64,000 nucleotides of DNA from assembly GCF_028553805.1 (NCBI RefSeq), contig NZ_CP067140.1:4078001-4142000 (forward strand). The letters are read 5' to 3'. Shown one piece after another: positions 1 through 7,704 of the stretch (within the stretch, counting starts at the first letter, position 1; every line of letters begins with the position of its first letter). The notes beneath the pieces were generated by a model that did no database searches, was not told where the DNA came from, and saw only the letters and a program-made list of their open reading frames with translations. The position numbers were made by a program, and so were the translations under genes. This DNA comes from Paracoccus saliphilus (GTDB taxonomy: Bacteria; Pseudomonadota; Alphaproteobacteria; Rhodobacterales; Rhodobacteraceae).

Positions 1-1
1 G

Positions 2-682
2 ACCGGCGATCATTACCTGGGCACCGATCCGATGGGGCGCGACATCACGGCGCGGCTGCTGGTTGCGGGCCAGACTTCGCTGCTGGTCGGCTTTTTCGCC
101 ATGATCCTCTCGACCCTGATCGGCACGGTCATAGGGGTTGTCGCCGGTTATTACGGCGGCAGGGTGAACGCGGCATTGATGCGCTTTGTCGATGCCTTCC
201 TGGCCTTCCCCTCGATCTTCCTTCTGCTGGCGCTTGCGGCCTTCATCAATCCGAGTCCGGTCATGATCACCGTCATCATCGCCGTCACAAGCTGGATGGA
301 GATTGCCCGCATCGTCGAGGCCGAAGTCAAATCCCTGCGCGAGAGGGATTTCGTCATGGCGGGCAGGATGCTGGGGCTCAGCAATACCCATATCATGTTC
401 CGCGAATTGCTGCCCAACATGGTCGGGCCGATCATCGTCGCGGCAACCCTGACCGTCGCGCGCGCGATCCTGCTCGAGGCCTATATCAGCTTTCTGGGCT
501 ATGGCATTCAGCCTCCACTGCCCAGCTGGGGCAACATGCTGAACGGAGCGCAGCAATATCTGGACTCCGCCCCATGGCTTGCGATCGTCCCGGGGATCAC
601 GATCACCATTGCCGTGACCAGCTTCAATTTCATCGGCGACGGATTGCGCGACGCGTTCGACGTGCGTTCCGAGCCGACCTGA
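2..682 (+). CDS. Dipeptide/oligopeptide-type ABC transporter permease (DppC/OppC family), 5' end outside window
   Basis: Inner-membrane permease of a peptide- or nickel-type ABC importer. The reading frame is open from the first bases, so the N-terminal cytoplasmic tail and first membrane helix lie outside the window. The visible part opens with HYLGTDPMGRDITARLL, the LGTDxxGRD motif that follows the first helix in DppC proteins. About five hydrophobic helices follow, and the EAA loop lies near RIVEAEVKSLRERDFVMAGRMLG. The C-terminus GDGLRDAFDVR is also typical of the family. A dehydrogenase gene begins 13 bp downstream, so the two are probably co-transcribed. The substrate cannot be read from a permease fragment. 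Confidence 0.9.
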   Translation, partial: TGDHYLGTDPMGRDITARLLVAGQTSLLVGFFAMILSTLIGTVIGVVAGYYGGRVNAALMRFVDAFLAFPSIFLLLALAAFINPSPVMITVIIAVTSWMEIARIVEAEVKSLRERDFVMAGRMLGLSNTHIMFRELLPNMVGPIIVAATLTVARAILLEAYISFLGYGIQPPLPSWGNMLNGAQQYLDSAPWLAIVPGITITIAVTSFNFIGDGLRDAFDVRSEPT

Positions 683-695
683 CGATGAGGGCGCG

Positions 696-1625
696 ATGAC
701 TTTCCTTGCCAATATGGATCGTGAACGGGGCGAATTCCTGCAAGCCCGCTTCAAGGAGGTTTTGCCCGACATTCAGGTTGTTCTGGGCGACGAACCTTAT
801 GACAAATCCTCCATCCGCTACATGCTCACCTGGATGGTGCCTGAAGATATCGCCACGGCTTATCCAAATTTGCAGGCCGTTTTTTCGCTTGGTGCCGGTG
901 TGGATCAGTTCACCGAGGCGGGCTTGCCCCCGTATGCAAGCCTGGTGCGGATCATCGATGACGACCTGACCTCGATGATGCAGGAATATGTAACCATGAC
1001 GGTTCTGGCCCTGCATCGGGATCTGCCCGGCTATATCGACCAGCAGGCGCGGCACGTCTGGCAAAAGATTTCTGTCCCGCCACCTGCCCGAAATAGACGC
1101 ATAGGTATGATGGGGCTGGGCGAATTGGGACAAGGTGCATTACGCGCCCTCGCTCCTTTCGGTTTCCCGCTCTCAGGCTGGTCGCGAAACCCCAAGCGGA
1201 TCGAGGGCGTCACCACGTTTCACGGGCCTGAAGGACTGGAACCGTTTCTCGATCAGACCGACATACTCGTCTGCCTGTTGCCGCTGACCGACGAAACGCG
1301 CGGTATCCTAAATCGCAATCTTTTCGAACGGCTTCCACCCGATGCCGCCCTTGTTCATGTCGGGCGCGGACAACAACTGGATCATCAGGCGCTGATCGGC
1401 GCACTCGATGCAGGCAGGCTGCGCGCCGCCGTCATCGACGTGACAGAGCCCGAGCCGCTTCCCTCCGGGCACCCGTTCTGGAGCGATCCCCGGATCATTC
1501 TGACACCACATATCGGTTGCATCACCCGGATAGAGGCCTTTATCGACAACATCGCCGATAATGTCCGCCGCCACTGCGAGGGCAAGGCGCTGCGGGGTGT
1601 GGTCGATTTACGACGTGGATATTAG
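696..1625 (+). CDS. GhrA-like D-2-hydroxyacid dehydrogenase (glyoxylate/hydroxypyruvate reductase A type)
   Basis: Probably an NAD(P)H-dependent reductase of a small 2-keto acid such as glyoxylate or hydroxypyruvate. The 309-residue protein has the Rossmann motif GMMGLGELGQGALRAL (about 137-152). The catalytic triad of the family fits Arg224 (VGRGQQLD), Glu253 (PEPLP) and His272 (LTPHIG). The length matches GhrA, and the N-terminal LGAGVDQF segment is characteristic of that subgroup. It lies just after a peptide-transporter permease. A paralogue on the minus strand near 56.3-57.2 kb also neighbours a peptide ABC transporter, so the pair may serve similar peptide or amino-acid catabolic units. 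Exact substrate unknown. Confidence 0.85.
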   Translation: MTFLANMDRERGEFLQARFKEVLPDIQVVLGDEPYDKSSIRYMLTWMVPEDIATAYPNLQAVFSLGAGVDQFTEAGLPPYASLVRIIDDDLTSMMQEYVTMTVLALHRDLPGYIDQQARHVWQKISVPPPARNRRIGMMGLGELGQGALRALAPFGFPLSGWSRNPKRIEGVTTFHGPEGLEPFLDQTDILVCLLPLTDETRGILNRNLFERLPPDAALVHVGRGQQLDHQALIGALDAGRLRAAVIDVTEPEPLPSGHPFWSDPRIILTPHIGCITRIEAFIDNIADNVRRHCEGKALRGVVDLRRGY

Positions 1626-1747
1626 TGACGCATCTGACACCCAATCCATCCCGCACGACTTCAGTTCTCGTCGATCTCGCCAATCCAAGCATCTTCCCTG
1701 CAATCACCTCGAATTGCGGATGCAAGTGCAGGCGATGCAACAGGTGG

Positions 1748-2395
1748 TCACATCGTGTCTATTTTTGGCGGCAGAGGAAATAGCTTCACGAAATCCTCAG
1801 CCAAGCTATGGCTTCCTTCCAGCAGCAGATCACCAGAGGCTTGTGCATCACTGATCGGACGACCGCCATAGACGACCGAAGCGATCGCCATGGGGGATCC
1901 GCTGAATATCAAATCGACATCCTCAGGCTCGTCCCGGCGAATGGCGATCTCGTTGCGGTTGGCGTGCGCGATGAATCCCTCTTCCCCCATACGGAAACCG
2001 ATCAAGGCCTCGATCCCCCCTGCATACATCGTACGGAAGGACAGCATCAACGATGCCTCCGACAGGGGTAATGTCGGGTCATGCGCGGGCGACCTGACCG
2101 CCCATCGGCCTAGCACCTTGATCGCTTCCTCGCTTTCATAGCCCCAAGGCGTCAGCTCGTAGACCCACACCGATGCGGGTGGCGGCAGCTTGCGGCGAAG
2201 GACAATCCCTGCCTGCTCCAGCCCTGCCAGCCTCTGGGTCAGCACATTGGCGCTGATTCCGTTGAGGCTGGCACGAAGATCGCCAAAGCGGCGCGGCCCG
2301 AACATGAGTTCGCGCACCACCAGCAGCGCCCAACGCTCTCCGATCAGTTCCAAGGCGAATGCCGTGCCACATGCGTCATCATACCAGCGTTTCAT
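1748..2395 (-). CDS. HxlR-family transcriptional regulator with extra C-terminal domain
   Basis: Winged-helix DNA-binding regulator. The first ~100 residues carry the HxlR fold: CGTAFALELIGERWALLVVREL, then FGPRRFGDL and the recognition helix region ISANVLTQRLAGLEQAG. At 215 residues it is about twice the usual HxlR length. The C-terminal ~100 residues (from about 115) resemble the SCP2-like extension found in a subgroup of these regulators and may bind a ligand. It is divergent from the VOC protein gene at 2503 and separated from it by an AT-rich 107-bp region. It probably controls that gene and itself. The inducer is unknown. Confidence 0.82.
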   Translation of the reverse strand: MKRWYDDACGTAFALELIGERWALLVVRELMFGPRRFGDLRASLNGISANVLTQRLAGLEQAGIVLRRKLPPPASVWVYELTPWGYESEEAIKVLGRWAVRSPAHDPTLPLSEASLMLSFRTMYAGGIEALIGFRMGEEGFIAHANRNEIAIRRDEPEDVDLIFSGSPMAIASVVYGGRPISDAQASGDLLLEGSHSLAEDFVKLFPLPPKIDTM

Positions 2396-2502
2396 TGCCG
2401 ATTCACCATTTTAATTATCTTTATTAACTTTTGTATTGTGTTTTATAACTTAACAAGGAATCCTCGTCAAATACCGAATCTCGAAAATCAGGGAGGCCCG
2501 AA
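2396..2502. promoter_or_regulatory. Divergent promoter/operator region between HxlR regulator and VOC gene
   Basis: This 107-bp gap is much richer in A+T than its surroundings, especially 2410-2460, and separates two divergently transcribed genes. TTATAACTTA near 2441-2450 could be part of a -10 region for the plus strand. An AGGGAGG-like Shine-Dalgarno lies just upstream of the ATG at 2503. I see no convincing long palindrome, so the HxlR operator is assigned only by position. Confidence 0.4.
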
Positions 2503-2943
2503 ATGCCCAAGTTGATCTTTGTAAACCTGCCCGTCGCCGATGTGGAAAAGTCCGTTGCCTTCTATCAGGCAATCGGCGCCACCAAGGATGAGCGCTTTTG
2601 CCAGGAAGCCGCGGCAGCGATGATGGTCTTCTCGGAAACGATCACGATCATGTTGCTGAGCCACGAACGTTTTGCAGATTTCACATCAAAGCAGATCATT
2701 GACGCCAAGACGCAGGTCGAAGCCCTGCTTTGCCTCAGCGAAGATAGTCGCGAGGCTGTCGATGCCACCCTGGCAAAAGCGATGGCAGCTGGGGCCAAGG
2801 CCGATCCAACCCCACGCCAGGAGATGGGCGATTACATGTATGGCCGCAGCTTCGAGGATCCCGACGGCCACATCTTCGAACTGATGTGGATGGATGTCGA
2901 CAAGGCGATGGCGGCATGGAGCGAAGGAGCAGCGGCACAGTGA
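2503..2943 (+). CDS. VOC-superfamily protein (glyoxalase/bleomycin-resistance fold)
   Basis: A 146-residue single-domain member of the vicinal oxygen chelate superfamily. It starts with the paired beta-alpha-beta pattern FVNLPVADVEKSVAFYQAIG and ends with DPDGHIFELMWMD, the classic second half in which the Glu is a usual metal ligand. Relatives include lactoylglutathione-lyase-like proteins of uncertain function. A strong ribosome-binding site precedes the ATG. The gene is divergent from an HxlR regulator, an arrangement common for stress- or electrophile-responsive VOC genes. The DUF899 gene 119 bp downstream may be in the same transcript. Confidence 0.82.
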   Translation: MPKLIFVNLPVADVEKSVAFYQAIGATKDERFCQEAAAAMMVFSETITIMLLSHERFADFTSKQIIDAKTQVEALLCLSEDSREAVDATLAKAMAAGAKADPTPRQEMGDYMYGRSFEDPDGHIFELMWMDVDKAMAAWSEGAAAQ

Positions 2944-3062
2944 TGCCCGGGCGGCACTGTCGTCAAAGCGGCAGGGCAAACACATGATGTTTTTCACGAA
3001 CAGAACAGTGCCGCCGGGCACCCGGAAGCTTCGCCCGACGGCCAGCAAGGGAAGGAGACAGA

Positions 3063-3770
3063 ATGATGACCGATACCGGAAATCTCGTACCCGCAGCGGA
3101 GCTTGCGCGTTTGAACGAAGCCAGCTTCCCCAATGAATCCGCCGAATATCGCGAAGCGCGCAATGCATTGCTTGCCGAAGAAATCGAGCTGCGCCGCCAT
3201 ATCTGGCGCGTCGGAGAAATGCGGCGCAGGCTTCCGTCGGGCGGCGAGGTCACCACGGATTATCGCTTTGTTGGGCCGGATGGCGAGATTGGCCTCGACG
3301 CCCTGTTCGGCAAGCACGATACGCTCGTCATCTACAGCATGATGTATGGTCCCCAACGCAAACAGGGCTGCCCGATGTGCACCGCGCAGCTAAGCTCGTG
3401 GGATCCTGAGGTTCCACATCTGGAACGGCGGATCGCGCTCGCGGTCGTTGCGCGTTCGCCATATGAACGGATCGCCGCCTATGGGCGCGAACGCGGCTGG
3501 AAGCATCTCAGGCTCTATTCCGATCCGAACGGAGATTTCACCGAGGATTTCGTCGGCGGTCGCGATGCCGACATGCCTGCCTACACGGTCTTTCGACGCG
3601 ACAATGGCAAGATCCATCATTTCTACAGCGCCGAGGGCAATTCGAAAATGGCTGATCCCGGCCAGGACCCGCATAATGCCCCCGATATGAACCCGCTATG
3701 GATCCTGCTCGACACCACCCCCGAAGGCCGGGGCACCGACTGGTATCCGAAACTGGCATATGACGACTGA
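3063..3770 (+). CDS. DUF899 family thioredoxin-like protein
   Basis: A 235-residue protein that I recognise as DUF899, a thioredoxin-fold family without an established reaction. Typical elements are ELRRHIWRVGEMRRRLP near the N-terminus, YRFVGPDGE, and YSMMYGPQRKQGCPMCTAQL with a CPMC pair where thioredoxins carry the active site. There is no signal peptide, so it is predicted cytosolic. AAGGAG lies 5 bp before ATG at 3063 and 8 bp before a second ATG at 3066, so either could be the start. Neighbouring VOC and HxlR genes suggest a small stress-response unit. Confidence 0.8.
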   Translation: MMTDTGNLVPAAELARLNEASFPNESAEYREARNALLAEEIELRRHIWRVGEMRRRLPSGGEVTTDYRFVGPDGEIGLDALFGKHDTLVIYSMMYGPQRKQGCPMCTAQLSSWDPEVPHLERRIALAVVARSPYERIAAYGRERGWKHLRLYSDPNGDFTEDFVGGRDADMPAYTVFRRDNGKIHHFYSAEGNSKMADPGQDPHNAPDMNPLWILLDTTPEGRGTDWYPKLAYDD

Positions 3771-3792
3771 ACGCCTGAGTTCTCTCGCGTTC
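3769..3792 (+). terminator. Possible weak terminator hairpin after the DUF899 gene
   Basis: GAACGC at 3769-3774 can pair with GCGTTC at 3787-3792 across a 12-nt loop, followed by TCATTT. The stem is short and the T-tract poor, so this is only a candidate end of the 2503-3770 unit. Confidence 0.25.
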
Positions 3793-3885
3793 TCATTTCG
3801 GCAACATAGTGAACTGAAATCCCGGCTTGATCGGATCGCCGATTGGTTCATGCTGACAGTCAACTCGACAGATGGCATATGAACC

Positions 3886-4668
3886 ATGACAGCGACTGAA
3901 ACTGCCACCCGATTGATCCGCGACACGGCGGAACTCTTTGCAGCTGAACCGGCCCTATCGTCGTTGTTCGGCTATGACCCCTCCTCGGTGTCCGACATAC
4001 CCCGGCTGTTCGCGTCTGTCCTCTCTGCCTGCCTGCCCGAAGGCACTGCCCGCCAGTCGGTTCGAAAGTTGGCGGAAAAGGTTTTTCGAGACGATACGCA
4101 GGCGGTCGATGCCGCCCTGACCGATCTGGCGGCGACCGCTGCCCGCGACATCGATCCCGGAGGCATGGCGGGAGCGCTGCATTTCGCCCATGGCTATCAC
4201 GTCCTGATGGCCTATCGCCTGACGAACGCGTTGTGGCGGCGGGGGCGGCATTCCCTGTCGCTGGCCGTCAAGGGCCAGTTCACGCGCACTCTTGGGGCCG
4301 ATATCATGCCGCAGGCGCGGATCGGCCGTGGGGTCTGGCTGGATCATGGGCTGGGCGTGGTGATCGGCCAGACGGCAGTGATCGAGGACGATGTCAGCCT
4401 CTGGCACGGGGTCACGCTTGGCTCTACCCTGGCGGATCGCGGCGAGCGGCGGCATCCGTGGCTTTGCCGGGGCGCCACCATCGGCGCGGGTGCCGTGATC
4501 CTTGGCGGTATCGAGATCGGTGCGGGTGCCGTCGTCGCCGCCGGGGCGGTCGTCACCCACCCGGTGCCCGCCGGCGAGCTGGTCGCCGGACCAAGGGCCG
4601 AGCTGCGCGAAAGGCGGCCCGGCGGATTTCAGGGCTTCGTGCCGACAGACCGGATCGGGAGGGAATGA
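3886..4668 (+). CDS. cysE: Serine O-acetyltransferase
   Basis: Transfers acetyl from acetyl-CoA to L-serine to give O-acetylserine, the first step of cysteine synthesis. The 260-residue protein has the helical N-terminal domain (1-130) and a left-handed beta-helix of hexapeptide repeats (about 140-240). Visible landmarks are AHGYHVLMAYRLTNALW, LDHGLGVVIGQTAVI with the likely catalytic His154, WHGVTLGS with His174, and VVAAGAVVTHPVPAGELVAGPRA. It opens a tight cluster: the next gene overlaps its stop by 4 bp and an M20 amidohydrolase follows. This may be an extra, pathway-linked copy rather than the housekeeping cysE; a homologous but different hexapeptide acyltransferase role is possible. Confidence 0.85.
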   Translation: MTATETATRLIRDTAELFAAEPALSSLFGYDPSSVSDIPRLFASVLSACLPEGTARQSVRKLAEKVFRDDTQAVDAALTDLAATAARDIDPGGMAGALHFAHGYHVLMAYRLTNALWRRGRHSLSLAVKGQFTRTLGADIMPQARIGRGVWLDHGLGVVIGQTAVIEDDVSLWHGVTLGSTLADRGERRHPWLCRGATIGAGAVILGGIEIGAGAVVAAGAVVTHPVPAGELVAGPRAELRERRPGGFQGFVPTDRIGRE

Positions 4669-5552
4669 TGACCGGGGCATTGGGCATTGATCACCCGCTT
4701 GTCGGCGTCCGCGATCTGGAAGCGGCACGCAGGACCTACCAGTCACTGGGTTTCGCGATGAAGCCGCCGGGCCGACATCCTTGGGGCACCTCGACCGCAC
4801 TGGTGATCTTTCGGCGGCAATTACTGGAGCTTGTCAGCATATGGGATGACGGGTTGCTGGACAGCCATCCCGCCGGAGAGTTCCGCTTTGGCCGGCATGT
4901 CGCCTCGCATCTAGCACAGGGTGAAGGCGTGGCACTGAGTGCGCTTTACAGCGACGACGCCGAGGGCGATGCGACGGCGGTCGTCTCGCGGGGCGGGCAT
5001 TGCGAGGGCACGATCCGCTTTGGCCGCGATGTGGTGCTGGCCGATGGCACGACCGACCGCACCTCGACCGTGCTGAAGATTTTTACCCGCCCGGAGCTCT
5101 CGCGCCTCTCGATTTTCGTCTGCCAGCAATTCCGCCGCGACCTGATCGAGTTTCCAGAATGGATGGATCATCCGAATGGCGCAACCGGCTTTGCATCGGC
5201 CACCATCCTTGCCGAATCAAAGGATCACGACCGGGTCCGCGACTGGCTGCAATGCCTGCATGGCGTCACGGCAGAGCCGACCGCATGGGGGTTTCGGGTC
5301 CGCACAGGCAACGGCTGGTGGAGGGTGGCCAGCCGCAACAACGCCGAAACGCTGTTCGGGCCAGTGCCCGAAATGCTGGCCCCGGACGGCGCGCCCTCGG
5401 TCGCGTCGCTGGATCTGCGCGTCACCGATCTGAACCGCCTCCACCCCTTCCTGAAGTCGGGCGATTTCGCCTATAGAGAAATCGATCGCCAACTGGTGCT
5501 GACCGAAACGGACCGATTGGGCGGCATTCTGCTGAGTTTTCAGGAAGGATAA
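4665..5552 (+). CDS. VOC-family protein (Glyoxalase_3-like)
   Basis: A 295-residue protein with two VOC-like halves. It begins LGIDHPLVGVRDLEAARRTY, typical of the glyoxalase-like domain in which a beta-alpha-beta repeat opens with an xDHxxxxVxDL pattern, and the middle contains GHCEGTIRFGRDV. The catalysed reaction is unknown. ATG at 4665 (followed by ATG at 4668) overlaps the cysE stop as ATGA, giving translational coupling. The M20 amidohydrolase starts 5 bp after its stop. A longer open frame extends upstream inside cysE but is only a shadow. Confidence 0.75.
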   Translation: MMTGALGIDHPLVGVRDLEAARRTYQSLGFAMKPPGRHPWGTSTALVIFRRQLLELVSIWDDGLLDSHPAGEFRFGRHVASHLAQGEGVALSALYSDDAEGDATAVVSRGGHCEGTIRFGRDVVLADGTTDRTSTVLKIFTRPELSRLSIFVCQQFRRDLIEFPEWMDHPNGATGFASATILAESKDHDRVRDWLQCLHGVTAEPTAWGFRVRTGNGWWRVASRNNAETLFGPVPEMLAPDGAPSVASLDLRVTDLNRLHPFLKSGDFAYREIDRQLVLTETDRLGGILLSFQEG

Positions 5553-5556
5553 GCGC

Positions 5557-6696
5557 ATGTTCGACAGCGAGCACATATCCGAAGCCGTCGCGTGGCGGCA
5601 CGACCTGCATCGCCATCCCGAGCTGGGCTTTCAGGAAGACCGGACATCCGGCCTAATCGCCGGATTGCTGGAGGGCTGGGGATGGCAGGTCCATCGCGGC
5701 CTAGCCCGGACCGGGGTCGTGGCACGGCTGGGCGAAGGCGGGCCATCCGTCGCGTTGCGAGCCGATATCGACGCACTGCCCATCGAGGAGGCCACGGGGC
5801 TCGACTACGCCTCGGTCCACCCCGGCAAGATGCATGCCTGCGGCCATGACGGGCATACCGCGATGCTATTGCTGGCCGCGCGGCAGATCGCGGCTGAGGG
5901 GGTTCGACGCGGAACCGTCACGCTGATTTTTCAGCCTGCAGAGGAAAACGATGGCGGCGCGCGGGTGATGATCGAGGAAGGGCTGTTTCGGGAATTCCCC
6001 TGCGATACCGTCTATGGCATCCATAACTGGCCGGGGCTGCCTCCGGGACGGCTGGTTGCCCGCGATGCCGAGATGATGGCCGCCTTTGCCGTCTTCGAGA
6101 TCGTCATCAATGGGCGCGGCAGCCACGCCGCGATGCCCGAGCAAGGCGATGGCGTGATTGCCGCGACATCCCGCCTGACCGGGGCGTTGCAGGAATTGCC
6201 GGCGCGGCGGCTGTCGCCGCTGGATCCCGGCGTGGTCTCGGTCACGCAGATCCATACCGGATCGGCATGGAATATCTGCCCCGACCGGGCCGTGCTGCGG
6301 GGTACCGCCCGGTGGTTCTCGCCAGGGGCGGGCGATGTTCTGGAGGCGCGGCTCGCCGAGGTGGCGCAGGGTATCGCGGCAGCGCACGGATGCCACGCAA
6401 CGGTGGATTATCAGCGTCGCTACCCGGCGACGATCAATTCCGCACCAGAGGCCGCATTGGCGCGGCAGCTTGGCGAAGCCATGGAACTGGACACAACCGA
6501 GACCGGCCCCAGCATGGCCTCCGAGGATTTCGCCTTCATGCTGAACGAGCGGCGCGGGGCCTATATCTGGCTGGGCGCCGGGCGCGACAGCGACAATCCC
6601 GGACTGCATTCGGCGCAGTTCGATTTCAACGACGCGGTTCTGCCAACGGGCGCGGAATTCTGGGTGCGGCTGGCTCGTCGGGCCGCCGGTGATTGA
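5557..6696 (+). CDS. M20-family amidohydrolase (N-acyl amino acid or hippurate hydrolase type)
   Basis: Metal-dependent hydrolase that cleaves an amide between an acyl group and an amino acid. In the 379 residues I see HRHPELGFQE near 18-27, the hallmark HACGHDGHTAML at 93-104 with Cys and His metal ligands, the acidic EEND segment near 135, and a dimerisation domain around GRGSHAAMPEQGDGV. The C-terminal metal ligand motif is SMASEDFAFML. The sequence fits the hippurate hydrolase/aminoacylase subfamily M20D. It follows the VOC gene by 5 bp and its stop overlaps the LysR start, suggesting one operon that handles an N-acylated or conjugated amino acid. Confidence 0.87.
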   Translation: MFDSEHISEAVAWRHDLHRHPELGFQEDRTSGLIAGLLEGWGWQVHRGLARTGVVARLGEGGPSVALRADIDALPIEEATGLDYASVHPGKMHACGHDGHTAMLLLAARQIAAEGVRRGTVTLIFQPAEENDGGARVMIEEGLFREFPCDTVYGIHNWPGLPPGRLVARDAEMMAAFAVFEIVINGRGSHAAMPEQGDGVIAATSRLTGALQELPARRLSPLDPGVVSVTQIHTGSAWNICPDRAVLRGTARWFSPGAGDVLEARLAEVAQGIAAAHGCHATVDYQRRYPATINSAPEAALARQLGEAMELDTTETGPSMASEDFAFMLNERRGAYIWLGAGRDSDNPGLHSAQFDFNDAVLPTGAEFWVRLARRAAGD

Positions 6697-7604
6697 TGGA
6701 AGGGCCGAGCAACCGATTCTTGCGGGAATTTTTGATCGTGGCGCAGGAAGGCTCGATCCGCCGCGCGGCAGAGCGGCTGAACATCGCGCCTTCGGCAGTC
6801 AGCCGAAAGCTGGCCGATGCCGAAACACGGTTGGGCGTCACGCTGCTGGAACGCAGCTCGCAGGGGATCGTGCTGACCGATGCCGGGCGGCTGGTCCGTG
6901 AACATGCACTGCATATGCGGGACGAACAGACCTTCCTGCTGGATCAACTGGGCAGGTTCAGGGAAAGCGGCGGTCAGCCGGTGCGCATCGCGGTTGGCGA
7001 AGGCTTCGCCGCCGATCTGATGCAGAACGGATTGGCGCCCTTGGGCCTTGCGCATCCGCAGCTGCGCTTTCGCACTGATCTTGCCGGAACCGAGGAAATC
7101 CAGCGGAGAGTAATCGACGGCGAGGCGGATATCGGCATCGCCTACAATCCGGTACCCACAGAGAGAACGGCTTCGCTCGCCATTGCGCGGCAGCCGCTTT
7201 GCGCCATTGTTCCGGCCGGCTCCCCCTTGGCCCGACGCGAGCGTATCCCGCTGGCCGAGATGCTGGCACTGCCGGTCGCGATGCTCGATGCGCGCCACGC
7301 GATCCGGACGCTAGTGGGTCGCGCGGCAAGCGATCAAGGGCTGGCGCTGCGCCCGCAGGTAGAGACCTCTTCGATCGCCGCGCTGATCCGCTATGTCGGC
7401 GCGGGAATGGGAGGAACCTTTCTGCCGCGCTTTTCGGCCTCGATCCAGGCAGCGCGGGGAGAGGTGGCGATCGTCGATCTGGACGAGGAATCGCTTCAGC
7501 ATGTCAGCGCCCACCTGATGGTACGCGCGAGGCGACGGCTACCTTCCCCGGCGGCGCTCACCGCCGAATATCTCGCCGCACATATGGTGGCGTTTCGCGG
7601 CTGA
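6696..7604 (+). CDS. LysR-type transcriptional regulator
   Basis: A 302-residue LysR regulator. The N-terminal winged helix-turn-helix is FLIVAQEGSIRRAAERLN followed by PSAVSRKLADAE. A substrate-binding-like effector domain follows (about 90-295), with the common LARRERIPLAEM segment. ATG at 6696 shares one base with the preceding M20 stop (TGATG), so translation is coupled; a TTG three bases earlier is less likely. Unusually for LysR genes it is co-directional with both flanking catabolic units. A strong inverted repeat directly downstream, ahead of the dehydrogenase operon, could be its binding site. Confidence 0.88.
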   Translation: MEGPSNRFLREFLIVAQEGSIRRAAERLNIAPSAVSRKLADAETRLGVTLLERSSQGIVLTDAGRLVREHALHMRDEQTFLLDQLGRFRESGGQPVRIAVGEGFAADLMQNGLAPLGLAHPQLRFRTDLAGTEEIQRRVIDGEADIGIAYNPVPTERTASLAIARQPLCAIVPAGSPLARRERIPLAEMLALPVAMLDARHAIRTLVGRAASDQGLALRPQVETSSIAALIRYVGAGMGGTFLPRFSASIQAARGEVAIVDLDEESLQHVSAHLMVRARRRLPSPAALTAEYLAAHMVAFRG

Positions 7605-7605
7605 A

Positions 7606-7639
7606 GTGTTGCCGGCACGGCAACACAACGTATCATAAT
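7606..7639 (+). promoter_or_regulatory. Perfect 9-bp inverted repeat with possible promoter upstream of the 7705-11529 operon
   Basis: GTGTTGCCG at 7606-7614 and CGGCAACAC at 7618-7626 form a perfect inverted repeat with a 3-bp centre, two bases after the LysR stop codon. No T-tract follows, so it is not a classical terminator. TTGCCG (7609-7614) and TATCAT (7631-7636) are spaced 16 bp apart and could be -35 and -10 elements, which would put the repeat over the -35. A regulator operator, perhaps for the LysR protein, fits better than a terminator. Confidence 0.5.
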
Positions 7640-7704
7640 TTTCATCTATCCAGGAACAGCCGGTCATCCGACAGTCGGACAAACAGTCAGGCAGCGGAGG
7701 CATT

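Noticed and set aside
4233..4664. Upstream extension of the VOC gene frame into cysE, which would give a 439-residue protein
   Set aside because: The extra part is rich in Arg, Gly and Ala and reads over well-conserved cysE codons in another frame. The ATG at 4665 overlapping the cysE stop is the natural start.
7606..7626. Treating the 9-bp inverted repeat as a rho-independent terminator
   Set aside because: No T-tract follows, and a plausible promoter overlaps it, so an operator is favoured.
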